A DNA stretch of 64,000 nt from Marinomonas algarum. GTDB lineage: Bacteria > Pseudomonadota > Gammaproteobacteria > Pseudomonadales > Marinomonadaceae. Location: the NCBI RefSeq assembly GCF_020532605.1, contig NZ_JAJATW010000004.1, positions 62,001 to 126,000 of the forward strand, written 5' to 3'. How positions within the stretch are numbered: the first letter of the stretch is position 1; each line of letters begins with the position of its first letter. The notes beneath the pieces are model-generated. The model saw only the letters and a program-made list of their open reading frames with translations. It did not search any database and was not told where the DNA came from. Both the position numbers and the translations under genes were made by a program. Below, piece after piece: positions 52,239-60,944 of the stretch.

Positions 52239-53114
52239 ATGTCCCAGTCTATCCCAACGGTTGTTACCCATAACGGAAATTTTCATGCCGACGACGTGTT
52301 CAGTGTCGCTGCGTTGAAGAGCCTTTTCCCATCCATTCATCTTATTCGTACCCGTGATCTCGCCATTATGGCGGAGGCCGACATTGTTCTGGATGTGGGC
52401 GGTGTTTACGACGCAGAAAAAGGTCGGTTTGATCACCACCAAAAAGGCGGTGCAGGGGCTCGTGAAAATGGCATTCCGTTTTCCTCGTTTGGACTGATTT
52501 GGAAAAAATACGGTCTAGACATATGCGAGGGAAATCAAGACGTTGCCGCTTCTATTGATAAAAATTTGGTGTCTACCATTGATGCGATCGATTGTGGTCA
52601 TGTAGAAGGCGTTATGACAGGCATTAGTTTGAGCCAGACCATTTCCATGTTCAATCCTACTTGGCAGGAAGAAGCGGATTTTGACGCTTGCTTTGATGAA
52701 GCCGTGGCTTTTGCCGCACGGTTATTAGAGCGCTTTATTGCTGCTGCCAGTGGTGGTGTCAACGCAAAAAGCATTGTTGCCGATGCGATTAAAAACGCAC
52801 AAGATCCAAGAGTCATTGTGCTTGAACAATACACTCCATGGAAAACCACCGTGTTGAGATTGTCCCAAGAGGCGTTGTTTATTGTCTATCCGTCACAAAC
52901 GGGTCAATGGCGCATACAAACTGTCCCCGTTGAGCTGGGATCGTTTGAAGACCGCAAAAAATTACCGGAAGCATGGGCAGGCTTGTCAGACGAGGCTTTA
53001 CAAGGGGTAACCGGTCTAAACGACGCGATGTTCTGTCATAACGGACGCTTTATTGCAGGTTGTGCCTCATTTGAAAACACCATGAAAATGGCAGAAATGG
53101 CGCTGGCTGATTAG
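52239..53114 (+). CDS. MYG1/UPF0160-family metal-dependent hydrolase
   Basis: Protein of 291 aa related to eukaryotic MYG1, a DHH-like 3'-5' RNA exonuclease. Metal-binding sequence is seen in VVTHNGNFHADDVFSVAAL, DIVLDVGGVYD and FDHHQKGG, then STIDAIDCGH. The bacterial role is not established; a nuclease or phosphoesterase activity is expected. The start gives MSQSIPTVV after a weak AAAGAG site. It appears to be transcribed alone. Confidence 0.88.
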   Translation: MSQSIPTVVTHNGNFHADDVFSVAALKSLFPSIHLIRTRDLAIMAEADIVLDVGGVYDAEKGRFDHHQKGGAGARENGIPFSSFGLIWKKYGLDICEGNQDVAASIDKNLVSTIDAIDCGHVEGVMTGISLSQTISMFNPTWQEEADFDACFDEAVAFAARLLERFIAAASGGVNAKSIVADAIKNAQDPRVIVLEQYTPWKTTVLRLSQEALFIVYPSQTGQWRIQTVPVELGSFEDRKKLPEAWAGLSDEALQGVTGLNDAMFCHNGRFIAGCASFENTMKMAEMALAD

Positions 53115-53196
53115 TCGGACTGTCACAAAAGTGTCTTGATTCGCTGTTAGCCTTGGGTGTAGTCTAAAATTTAATCGTTATCACGAGAGGTCAGTA

Positions 53197-54255
53197 ATGA
53201 AAAAAACAAGTGTATTGTCTATTGCCATTGCTCTATCAATGTCTGCATCTGCCCAAGCTGCTGAAGAGTTACGTCTTTTAACGTGGGGAGGCTATGCACC
53301 TCAAAATGTTATTGACCTGTTTGAAAAAGAAACCGGTATCGAAGTAAAGGTAACTAATTCAAATAACGAAGAAATGATTTCAAAACTGCGGGCGACCCGT
53401 GGCTCAGGGTTTGACTTAGCGCAACCCAGCCAAGACCGTGTATTGGGTGCTCAGAAAGACCACAAAATATACAAGCCGCTAGACCTTAGCAAAATTGATC
53501 GTGCTCAGTTCATCCCCTCTATGCTAAGTGCAACTGAAGGTCAGTCGACGTTAAAAGGGGAGGTGTACGCTGTTCCTCATGTCTGGGGATCAAGCGGTTT
53601 GGTTGTGAACCGTGCCGATGCTGCAGACATCAAAGATTATACTGACCTTTGTAACGCCGCCTATGAGGGAAAGGTGTCTTATCGACTCAAGCGTCCAACA
53701 CTGATTGGTTTTGCCTATGCTATGGGAGAAGACCCGTTTGCTGCGTATTCTGACGAAGATAAATATCAGCAAATTATGGACAAAGTAGGCCAAAAGTTGA
53801 TGGATTGTAAGGACAATGTGAAAACCTATTGGAGCGGTGGCGATGCGCTTTTAAATCTTATGCGCTCGGGTGAAACCGTTGCTGCTATGGCATGGGATGC
53901 GGGCGGTTGGAAGTTAAACCAAGAGAATGCAGATATTACCTTCGTGGCACCAGCGTCAGGCGCCTTGGGCTGGATCGATACCTTTGTGCTTCCGCGTAAA
54001 ACAAAGAATGAGGAAGCGGCCTATAAATGGATTAATTTTGTGATGCAGCCAGACATTGCGGCCATGATCACAGATTCAGCAGGTAACTTCACCGCGTCTA
54101 AAGGTTCAGATGAGTATGTTGATGCCACGTTAAAGTCTCAATACCAGGCGAGCTTTTCAGCCGCGGACATTGATAACATCAAGTGGTATCCACCGGTACC
54201 TGCTGGGTTAGAAAAAATCGAAGGTAAAATACTGGACCGCGTCAACGCTTACTAA
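53197..54255 (+). CDS. potD: Polyamine-type ABC transporter periplasmic binding protein
   Basis: Receptor of the PotD/PotF family, 352 aa. A signal peptide ends near SAQAAEEL (about residue 22). Mature landmarks are LLTWGGYAPQNVIDLFEKETGIEV (in part), FDLAQPSQD, VPHVWGSSGLVVN, YWSGGDALLNLMRSGE and WINFVMQPDIAA. The likely substrate is putrescine or spermidine, but related systems take other amines, so the symbol is provisional. First gene of a four-gene operon, followed by a strong terminator-like hairpin. Confidence 0.85.
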   Translation: MKKTSVLSIAIALSMSASAQAAEELRLLTWGGYAPQNVIDLFEKETGIEVKVTNSNNEEMISKLRATRGSGFDLAQPSQDRVLGAQKDHKIYKPLDLSKIDRAQFIPSMLSATEGQSTLKGEVYAVPHVWGSSGLVVNRADAADIKDYTDLCNAAYEGKVSYRLKRPTLIGFAYAMGEDPFAAYSDEDKYQQIMDKVGQKLMDCKDNVKTYWSGGDALLNLMRSGETVAAMAWDAGGWKLNQENADITFVAPASGALGWIDTFVLPRKTKNEEAAYKWINFVMQPDIAAMITDSAGNFTASKGSDEYVDATLKSQYQASFSAADIDNIKWYPPVPAGLEKIEGKILDRVNAY

Positions 54256-54276
54256 TTTTACCTTTTTCCTGTCAAT

Positions 54277-54310
54277 ATTATGCCCACTTATCTGTGGGCA
54301 TAATTTTTTT
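54277..54310 (+). terminator. Intra-operon terminator between potD and potA
   Basis: Perfect 11-base arms ATTATGCCCAC / GTGGGCATAAT, 6-base loop and a run of six T, between the binding-protein gene and the rest of its transporter. Confidence 0.85.
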
Positions 54311-54323
54311 AAGTGATGATATT

Positions 54324-55448
54324 ATGCAGACGCCTCCTATTGATCTTGCGTGCGAAAATATTTGCAAGCACTTTGCCCAGTTTACGGCCGTGAATGACGT
54401 TTCTTTCACAATCCCCAAAGGCTCTTTTTTCTCCATTCTTGGACCCTCCGGCTGTGGTAAAACGACGTTGTTGCGTATGTTGGCGGGTTTTGAGTCACCG
54501 TCGACGGGTGATATCAAAATCAAACAAACGTCTGTTTTAAACGTGCCGCCGAACAAGCGCCCAGTCAATATGGTGTTTCAACACTTGGCACTGTTCCCGA
54601 CCATGGATGTGGCGCAGAACGTAGGTTACGGATTGCGCCGGCAGGGAGTGGCAAAGGCTGAAATCGCTGAACGAGTTGCCGCAGTATTACAGCGAGTAGG
54701 CTTGCCAGACAGTGGTAAAAAGCAGGTTAGCCAGCTATCGGGTGGGCAGCGACAGCGTATTGCATTAGCACGTTGTCTTGTATTGAACCCCACCTTGTTA
54801 TTGTTGGACGAACCTCTGGGGGCATTGGATTTAAAGTTGCGTGAGCAGATGAAAATTGAGCTCAAACAGCTGCAAAAAGAGTTTGGCACCACCTTTGTGT
54901 ACATTACCCATGACCAATCAGAAGCATTGGTGATGAGTGATCAAATTGCCGTTATGAATCATGGCAAGTTTGAACAAGTAGGTACGCCCCATGAGCTTTA
55001 CTATGAGCCCAAAACGGCTTTTGTTGCTAGCTTTGTTGGGGACAGTAACCGTTGGTCTGGTCGGGTTACACAGCAAACGGGTGAGACCTTACAGGTGACG
55101 ACTAAGGACGGATTAACGTTGCAAGGGGTCGCTCAAGGAGGCACATTTGATGACGCGTCCGAGGTGGATATCTTTGTTCGGCCCGAAGCCATTCATGTGA
55201 GCCGCTTAGTCCCCCAGATACGACTCGATAACCAGCTCGAATGCACGGTGAATAATATTTTATTCGACGGTGCTAAGTCTCAAATCATTGCGATTGAAGA
55301 GAAAAGTGGGGGGCGTATTATGGTCGCTATGCCGCAAACCGCCGACTTTAAAGATTTAAAAATTACCGATACGCTTTATCTTACCTTCAGTACTGAGCAA
55401 GCCTTGTGTTTTAGTCATTCTCAGGAGCTTGATGATGTCGACCATTAG
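54324..55448 (+). CDS. potA: Polyamine-type ABC transporter ATPase
   Basis: 374 aa. Walker A GPSGCGKTT, Q-loop FQHLALFP, signature LSGGQRQRIALARCL and Walker B LLLLDEPLGALDLKLRE identify a carbohydrate/polyamine-type importer ATPase; the C-terminal TOBE region (VDIFVRPEAIHV) supports this. The start MQTPPIDL is taken as the first ATG after the terminator; the ribosome site is weak. It overlaps the next permease gene by 14 bases. Confidence 0.88.
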   Translation: MQTPPIDLACENICKHFAQFTAVNDVSFTIPKGSFFSILGPSGCGKTTLLRMLAGFESPSTGDIKIKQTSVLNVPPNKRPVNMVFQHLALFPTMDVAQNVGYGLRRQGVAKAEIAERVAAVLQRVGLPDSGKKQVSQLSGGQRQRIALARCLVLNPTLLLLDEPLGALDLKLREQMKIELKQLQKEFGTTFVYITHDQSEALVMSDQIAVMNHGKFEQVGTPHELYYEPKTAFVASFVGDSNRWSGRVTQQTGETLQVTTKDGLTLQGVAQGGTFDDASEVDIFVRPEAIHVSRLVPQIRLDNQLECTVNNILFDGAKSQIIAIEEKSGGRIMVAMPQTADFKDLKITDTLYLTFSTEQALCFSHSQELDDVDH

Positions 55449-56301
55449 CCGCTCTCGTTCGCCGATAAAGCTAGGCATGTGGCTATTGTTAGCGCCTTTG
55501 TGCCTATGGTTATTGCTACTGATTATCTTGCCGCATTTAGAATTGCTGACCTATTCCCTTAGTGCCCCCGATGAAGGGGGCTTTACCTTTGAGTTCTATG
55601 GCGAGTTTTTTGGCGAATCCTTGTATTGGCGTACTTTTCTTCGAACGGCGGTGATGTCTATTTTGGCAACCATATTAACCTTGCTGATCGGTTTTCCTGT
55701 GGCTTTTTTTATTGCCAAGATGATCAAAGGGCGCTCAAAAGGCATTTTGTTTGCCATGTGCCTGATTCCTTTTTGGGTCAGTGAGCTGGTGCGTACGTTT
55801 GGCTGGATGATTTTGCTACGAGAATCAGGTGTCATTAGTACCGCATTACAATGGCTTGGATTCATCGACTCAGGGGTGGAGCTACTGTACACAGACGCCA
55901 CCATTATGTTGGGGTTGGTCTACAGTGCCATGCTCTTTATGGTGGTGCCGCTTGTGAGTACGCTGGATAGCCTAGACGATAGCTATATTGAAGCGGGTTA
56001 CGATTTAGGCGGCAATAACTGGAACATCTTGCGGGAAATTGTTATTCCACATGCCATGCCGGGCATTGTTTCTGGTTGTATTATTGTGTTTATGCTGTCT
56101 CTAGGAAACTATCTGACCCCAGTATTATTAGGGGGCAAAGACAGCCTGTGGTTTACCGAGCAAATATACACCCAGTTTATTACACGCTTTAATTGGGAGC
56201 AGGGCAGTGCCTTTGGTATCTTGCTGTTGATCTTGTCTTCGCTCATTGTGTGGCTTGGCCTCAAAGTGACCGGTCAATCTTTCACTAAGACGATGGGGTA
56301 A
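55435..56301 (+). CDS. potB: Polyamine-type ABC permease, PotB-like
   Basis: Inner-membrane permease of 288 aa with six hydrophobic segments and the coupling loop SYIEAGYDLGGNNWNILREIVIPHAMPG (in part). Typical PotB sequence also includes PFWVSELVRTFGWMILLRESG. The start is the ATG seven bases after AGGAG; another ATG lies one codon earlier. Overlap with the ATPase gene and the three-base gap to the next permease gene show one transcript. Confidence 0.88.
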   Translation: MSTISRSRSPIKLGMWLLLAPLCLWLLLLIILPHLELLTYSLSAPDEGGFTFEFYGEFFGESLYWRTFLRTAVMSILATILTLLIGFPVAFFIAKMIKGRSKGILFAMCLIPFWVSELVRTFGWMILLRESGVISTALQWLGFIDSGVELLYTDATIMLGLVYSAMLFMVVPLVSTLDSLDDSYIEAGYDLGGNNWNILREIVIPHAMPGIVSGCIIVFMLSLGNYLTPVLLGGKDSLWFTEQIYTQFITRFNWEQGSAFGILLLILSSLIVWLGLKVTGQSFTKTMG

Positions 56302-56304
56302 GCC

Positions 56305-57156
56305 ATGATTCCTTCCATTAAACAATCGCGTCGCTTTTACCGTGTTTATCACAGTTATTTGGTGCTGTTTTTTGTATTTCTGTCAGCACCACTTCTTGTT
56401 GTGGGGGCCTTTGCTTTCAACGACAGTCTTTTTCCCTCTTTCCCGTGGGAAGGCTTTACTTTCGACTGGTTTTTTAACGAAGCCGGTGACAAGGTAGGGA
56501 TTTTGTTTGACTCTGAATTGCTAGAAAGTATCGCTTTGTCTTGCGGTATTGCGATCGTTACAACGCTGTTTGCAACACTGGTGGCCTGTACCAATGCGTT
56601 TTTATTCGAGCGTTATGACTTTTTTGGCAAGTCTTTTTTGTATGTTTTGATGCTGTTGCCTTTGGTGATACCGGGAGTGTTACTAGGAGTATCGATTTTA
56701 GTGTTTAGCAGCCAAGTTGCGAATTACTTTGAAGATTATTGGTTGATTGATTTAGAGTTTTTACGCCCAGGTTTGCCTCTGGTGGTGATTGGGCAATTTG
56801 CTTTTATCACCACAATTTGTACATTAATCATCAGTGCAAGATTGAAAAAATTCGACCGGACACTAGAAGAAGCCGCACTCAATCTAGGGGCATCGCCTTT
56901 AATGGCCGTGTTTACCGTGACTCTGCCATATTTGAAACCAGCGCTGATTGGTGCCGCCATTGTCAGTTTCTTGATGTCGTTTGAAAACTTTAATACGACG
57001 TTTATGCTGGTAGGTTCTGACGCGCCCTTGACCGTGGCCATGTTTGAACGACTCCGGGAAGGCAGTACGCCTGTATTGAATGCGTTGTCGGTGCTGTTAA
57101 TGTTGGGGTCAGCAGTGTTGGCAATTGCAAATATGTCGATGCAGAAGAAAGACTGA
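56305..57156 (+). CDS. potC: Polyamine-type ABC permease, PotC-like
   Basis: Second inner-membrane permease, 283 aa, six hydrophobic segments. The EAA-type loop reads LEEAALNLGASPLMAVFTVTLP (in part), followed by SFLMSFENFNTTFMLVG, which is typical of PotC and PotI. GGGG precedes the ATG. It completes the binding protein-ATPase-two permeases set and is followed by a strong terminator. Confidence 0.88.
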   Translation: MIPSIKQSRRFYRVYHSYLVLFFVFLSAPLLVVGAFAFNDSLFPSFPWEGFTFDWFFNEAGDKVGILFDSELLESIALSCGIAIVTTLFATLVACTNAFLFERYDFFGKSFLYVLMLLPLVIPGVLLGVSILVFSSQVANYFEDYWLIDLEFLRPGLPLVVIGQFAFITTICTLIISARLKKFDRTLEEAALNLGASPLMAVFTVTLPYLKPALIGAAIVSFLMSFENFNTTFMLVGSDAPLTVAMFERLREGSTPVLNALSVLLMLGSAVLAIANMSMQKKD

Positions 57157-57199
57157 TACAGTCAACGATTATCCACTAAGTCATGATCATGAAAACAAA

Positions 57200-57234
57200 A
57201 AAGGCTTGAGAAATGTCTTCTCAAGCCTTTTTTT
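57200..57234. terminator. Terminator after potC
   Basis: Perfect 13-base arms AAAGGCTTGAGAA / TTCTCAAGCCTTT, 5-base loop and T-run; A's upstream let it serve the convergent gene too. Confidence 0.88.
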
Positions 57235-57250
57235 CTGGTTACCTATGAGC

Positions 57251-58054
57251 TTATTTATTACTGGTTGAATCGAAGATCTTATCCGCGTTACCTTCAATAA
57301 AGCTGTCGAATAATACGCCATTTTTCATTGGGTGGCGGCGAGCAAACTCATAAAAGCAGCTGGGTATTTTTTGCTGTGAACCATCGGCAAAGGTGTAGTC
57401 GATTTTATCCGCCATGGTGGAAGACTGCTCTAGGCAGGAAGCGGGTGTGCCCTTGATGACGCCACCCACTTGGTTCAAAGCGTACCCTTCGCTTTCCAGT
57501 AAGGCATTGACTTCTTTAATGGTAGAGAACTTTTTCAAATGATTGATACTGACAGTAAAATGATTGGCTTGTAGCCCCATGGTTGCTAGCCAAGCGGCGT
57601 ATTCACTGTGCTCTGCAAGGGTTGCGTAGTCTGTTTGAGTGGGTGTTTGCCATAACTTTTCTGCCCAGAAAATGGCGGGTGTTTGTACCGCGTTGGCAGG
57701 AATCTGCGCAATAAGTTTGCCAATGATCTCTTGGCAAGACTGAGGCAGTTCGTCAACGAGCAGTTCCGATAGAAAAATCTTAGGGGCGTCGACGTCAGTC
57801 GTGTGTTTGTAGCAACGTGCTTTTAAATGCTTGCTTTCAAACAAGAAAGCGCCATAGGCCTTGTAGCCAAGAGCGTCGAGTTGTGGCTCAAGTTTTTCCA
57901 GTGAGATGGGCGAATGATTAAACGTTCGAAAGGCCACATGATCGTTTAATACGGTTTCACCCTGTTGCTCAAACAGTTGTTGGATGTTGTAAGCCTGAGG
58001 GGTCACTTTGGTGTATTGATTCCAAAGTGCATCAAAAAAAGTGGTGGGTGTCAT
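57251..58054 (-). CDS. Short DUF1338 protein, HglS-like (putative 2-oxoadipate dioxygenase/decarboxylase)
   Basis: 267 aa, vicinal-oxygen-chelate-like. Metal-ligand candidates are H39 (NDHVAFRTF), H165 (ANHFTVSINHL) and E236 (YEFARR); R43 stands four residues after the first histidine, as in HglS. HglS converts 2-oxoadipate to D-2-hydroxyglutarate in lysine breakdown, but it is about 460 aa, so this is a shorter form. The neighbours (LysR, amaB, amaA) have the same order as in Pseudomonas putida, which supports the role. AGGAG six bases upstream sets the start. Confidence 0.75.
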   Translation of the reverse strand: MTPTTFFDALWNQYTKVTPQAYNIQQLFEQQGETVLNDHVAFRTFNHSPISLEKLEPQLDALGYKAYGAFLFESKHLKARCYKHTTDVDAPKIFLSELLVDELPQSCQEIIGKLIAQIPANAVQTPAIFWAEKLWQTPTQTDYATLAEHSEYAAWLATMGLQANHFTVSINHLKKFSTIKEVNALLESEGYALNQVGGVIKGTPASCLEQSSTMADKIDYTFADGSQQKIPSCFYEFARRHPMKNGVLFDSFIEGNADKIFDSTSNK

Positions 58055-58162
58055 AAAGAACTCCTGCTGCATTGACTCATCATAATGTCATTTATCACTC
58101 ACTCTAGTGGACAAAGGCATGCCAATGCAAAAGGTAAAAATGCACCTATTGATGCGTAAAAG

Positions 58163-59044
58163 TTATGCGAGCCTTGGCTCAAGGGGCAAAGTAATAGGCA
58201 AAGGTTGAGCAAACAACTGCTGTTTGGCCGTTAATATGGTGTTGATTAGGTGAGCAGGAAAGCTCTGTTGTTTATTGTGCGCCAATCCAACCACGCGTTT
58301 CAATTTGACGTCGTTTAAAGGGCGCAAACACAAATCGCTGCGACCTCGAGACGAATGTTCGGGAATCAGGGAAATCCCCAGCCCTGCCGCCACCAAATCC
58401 AGTGCGTATTCCTCGGTTTTTACCTGCGCTCGGACGTCGGTGGTGAGCTCTTGTTTTTGCATCAGATAATTCCACGATTCCAAGATGTCGCATGGCGTAC
58501 GAGAAATAAACGGCTGTTTGTCGATTTGCTTGATCGATAAAGACGGGAAATCTGCCAGCCAATGATCAAGGGGCATGGCGATCACGTAATCGTCTTCCCA
58601 TAATGGGTAAAACACATCTTCTTCCGACGTATAACGGCTGCAGGTAAAGCGTAAGTCGGCACTTTCGGATTCGTCGACCAGCTTTAAGGTCAGCCCATGC
58701 ACTTCGTCGAGCATGGTTTTAATCACTTGACTGATTAAGGCACCGGACAAGAACGGCGCGAGCGAGATAGACAAACTCAACGGAGCTGGGTGGTCGGTAA
58801 ACAGGCTGCGCATGGCGCTCAAGTCACTGACCATTTTGCACGCATGAGGGTAAAGTTGGGTGCCACTGTCGGTGGGCGATACGCCTTTAGAGTGACGGAC
58901 AAACAGCTTGGTGCTTAGGTCATCTTCAAGTTGTGCCACTGTGTTTGAAATAGAAGGCTGTGCCACAAAACAGCGTTTGGCGGCGGCACTTAAACTGCGC
59001 TCTTCATACACGGCAATAAAATAACGTAATGATCGAATGTCCAT
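58163..59044 (-). CDS. LysR-family regulator of the lysine/pipecolate locus
   Basis: 293 aa with an N-terminal winged helix-turn-helix (SLSAAAKRCFVAQPSISNTVAQLEDDLS in part) and effector domain. The strong GGAGG site precedes the ATG. It is divergent from amaB and upstream of the DUF1338 gene on the same strand, so it could regulate both. Pseudomonas putida has a LysR at the same position. Inducer unknown, possibly pipecolate or 2-aminoadipate. Confidence 0.87.
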   Translation of the reverse strand: MDIRSLRYFIAVYEERSLSAAAKRCFVAQPSISNTVAQLEDDLSTKLFVRHSKGVSPTDSGTQLYPHACKMVSDLSAMRSLFTDHPAPLSLSISLAPFLSGALISQVIKTMLDEVHGLTLKLVDESESADLRFTCSRYTSEEDVFYPLWEDDYVIAMPLDHWLADFPSLSIKQIDKQPFISRTPCDILESWNYLMQKQELTTDVRAQVKTEEYALDLVAAGLGISLIPEHSSRGRSDLCLRPLNDVKLKRVVGLAHNKQQSFPAHLINTILTAKQQLFAQPLPITLPLEPRLA

Positions 59045-59069
59045 CTTGCCTCCTTTTGTTTCAATATAC

Positions 59070-59094
59070 CTATAGATCAGCCAGCTTGCTATAG
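59070..59094. promoter_or_regulatory. Candidate LysR operator before amaB
   Basis: CTATAG-N13-CTATAG: two self-complementary hexamers, so the whole is also an inverted repeat. It lies 25 bases from the regulator ATG and 110 bases from amaB. Confidence 0.4.
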
Positions 59095-59204
59095 CTAAAA
59101 GCTAGACCACCAGCAGAAAAACGGTATTTCTCACTTTGTCTGAGTCTGGTTTAAGGTGAAGACATTGGATATTTACTCACACACTCAGACTTTTAGAGGT
59201 TGCT

Positions 59205-60749
59205 ATGTCACTTACTTGCTTAGACACATTAGGCGTTAACACGTTAAAACAGGGCGATATGTTTTTCAGCGTATTAACAGGTAATACCCTTGCATTAGGC
59301 GAAGGCAGTACGTTTTCGGCGCAAAGTCCAATTGACGGTGCGACCTTGTCGACGTTTAACAATGCGACACCGTCACAATTGGAGCAGGTCAATGCAGAAC
59401 TAAAAGACGCGTTTAGAGTGCTGCGTACTTTGCCAGCGCCACGTCGCGGTGAATTGGTTCGTCGTATTGGCGAAGAAGCACGCAAGTACAAAAACGAATT
59501 GGCTCAAGTGATTTCCCTTGAAGCGGGCAAGATTGTTCCTGAAGCCTTGGGAGAAGTACAAGAATGGATCGACGTGTGTGATTTCGCGGTAGGTCAATCG
59601 CGTATGTTGCACGGTTTGTCTATTGTGTCTGAGCGCCCAGGGCATCGCATGATGGAGCAATGGCAGCCGCTTGGGCCCGTTGCTGTGATCACCGCGTTTA
59701 ATTTTCCAATGGCGGTATGGGCATGGAACACCATGTTGGGTTTGGTGTGTGGCGACCCTGTGTTGCTGAAACCGTCTGAAAAAGCGCCCTTGTGTGCTTT
59801 AGCCATGTATAAAATTGCTCAAAATGTCATTGCTGATATGCCAGACATTCCAAAAGCGGCGGTGTCTGTGATGATTGGCGATCGTGACTTGGGCGAAGCC
59901 ATTGCGTCAAGCGAGACCTTCCCATTGGTGTCAGCCACAGGCTCGACGGTCATGGGCCGAGCGGTAGCGAAAACCGTGGCGGGCCGTTTGGGGCGCTCCT
60001 TACTAGAACTAGGCGGCAACAACGCCATGATCGTCTCGGATACCGCGGATTTGGATTTGGCTCTGCGCGCCATTGTGTTCTCAGCAGCGGGCACGGCAGG
60101 TCAACGCTGCACCACTTTGCGTCGTCTGATCACCCATGAGTCCATTGTGGACGGTTTGGTTGAACGCCTGGCAAAATCTTACGGCTCACTTCGCGTCGGC
60201 CATCCGTTAGAAGAAGGTAACTTGGTGGGGCCTTTAGTAGACGAAGGCAGTTTCAATCGTATGCAAGCGGCTCTGGAAACCGCAAAACAGCAAGGTGGCG
60301 AGATCATTTGTGGTGGCGACCGTGTCACCGAAGGTGTTCCAGCAAACGGTTTTTATGTGAAACCGGCCATTGTGCGCATCGCTCACGATGCCCCTATTGT
60401 GCACGAAGAAACTTTTGCGCCTATTCTTTATGTGTTGACCTACAGCACGTTTGACGAAGCCATCGAGATTCAAAACGAAGTGCCACAGGGCTTATCTTCT
60501 GCGGTATTCACCGAAAGTATGCGAGAAGCCGAAGTCTTCATGTCGCCAGCGGGCTCTGACTGCGGTATTGCCAATGTCAACATTGGCACGTCTGGTGCAG
60601 AGATTGGCGGTGCCTTTGGTGGTGAGAAAGAAACCGGTGGTGGTCGTGAGTCGGGTTCCGATGCATGGAGAAACTACATGCGCCGTACGACGAACACGGT
60701 GAACTACGGCGGTGATTTACCGCTTGCACAAGGCATCGTCTTTGAATGA
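59205..60749 (+). CDS. amaB: L-piperidine-6-carboxylate / 2-aminoadipate-semialdehyde dehydrogenase AmaB
   Basis: NAD-dependent aldehyde dehydrogenase of 514 aa that oxidises 2-aminoadipate semialdehyde, the open form of piperideine-6-carboxylate, to 2-aminoadipate. Catalytic residues are N165 (ITAFNFPMAV), E268 (LLELGGNNA) and C302 (GTAGQRCTTLRRL). The antiquitin-like N-terminus and GGAFGGEKETGGGRESGSD near the end are typical of this subfamily. AGAGG precedes the ATG. amaA follows after a terminator. Confidence 0.93.
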   Translation: MSLTCLDTLGVNTLKQGDMFFSVLTGNTLALGEGSTFSAQSPIDGATLSTFNNATPSQLEQVNAELKDAFRVLRTLPAPRRGELVRRIGEEARKYKNELAQVISLEAGKIVPEALGEVQEWIDVCDFAVGQSRMLHGLSIVSERPGHRMMEQWQPLGPVAVITAFNFPMAVWAWNTMLGLVCGDPVLLKPSEKAPLCALAMYKIAQNVIADMPDIPKAAVSVMIGDRDLGEAIASSETFPLVSATGSTVMGRAVAKTVAGRLGRSLLELGGNNAMIVSDTADLDLALRAIVFSAAGTAGQRCTTLRRLITHESIVDGLVERLAKSYGSLRVGHPLEEGNLVGPLVDEGSFNRMQAALETAKQQGGEIICGGDRVTEGVPANGFYVKPAIVRIAHDAPIVHEETFAPILYVLTYSTFDEAIEIQNEVPQGLSSAVFTESMREAEVFMSPAGSDCGIANVNIGTSGAEIGGAFGGEKETGGGRESGSDAWRNYMRRTTNTVNYGGDLPLAQGIVFE

Positions 60750-60820
60750 GCAATGCTGTGTTTTGAATAAACCGTGATTGCATACTACATTTAAACGGTG
60801 GAGGAAGACCCTAGTTTGGT

Positions 60821-60858
60821 CCAATAAAGGTGAGTGTTAGCTCGCCTTTATTGGTTTT
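60821..60858 (+). terminator. Terminator between amaB and amaA
   Basis: CCAATAAAGGTGAG / CTCGCCTTTATTGG (one wobble pair), 6-base loop and TTTT. amaA therefore probably also has its own promoter. Confidence 0.8.
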
Positions 60859-60944
60859 ACTGCTCATTAGTGATGAACAAAAATCTTACTTATCCTGAAT
60901 GGTTTGTGTGAAGAGCGTGTAAATGCTCTTTGGAGGTCGTTGAT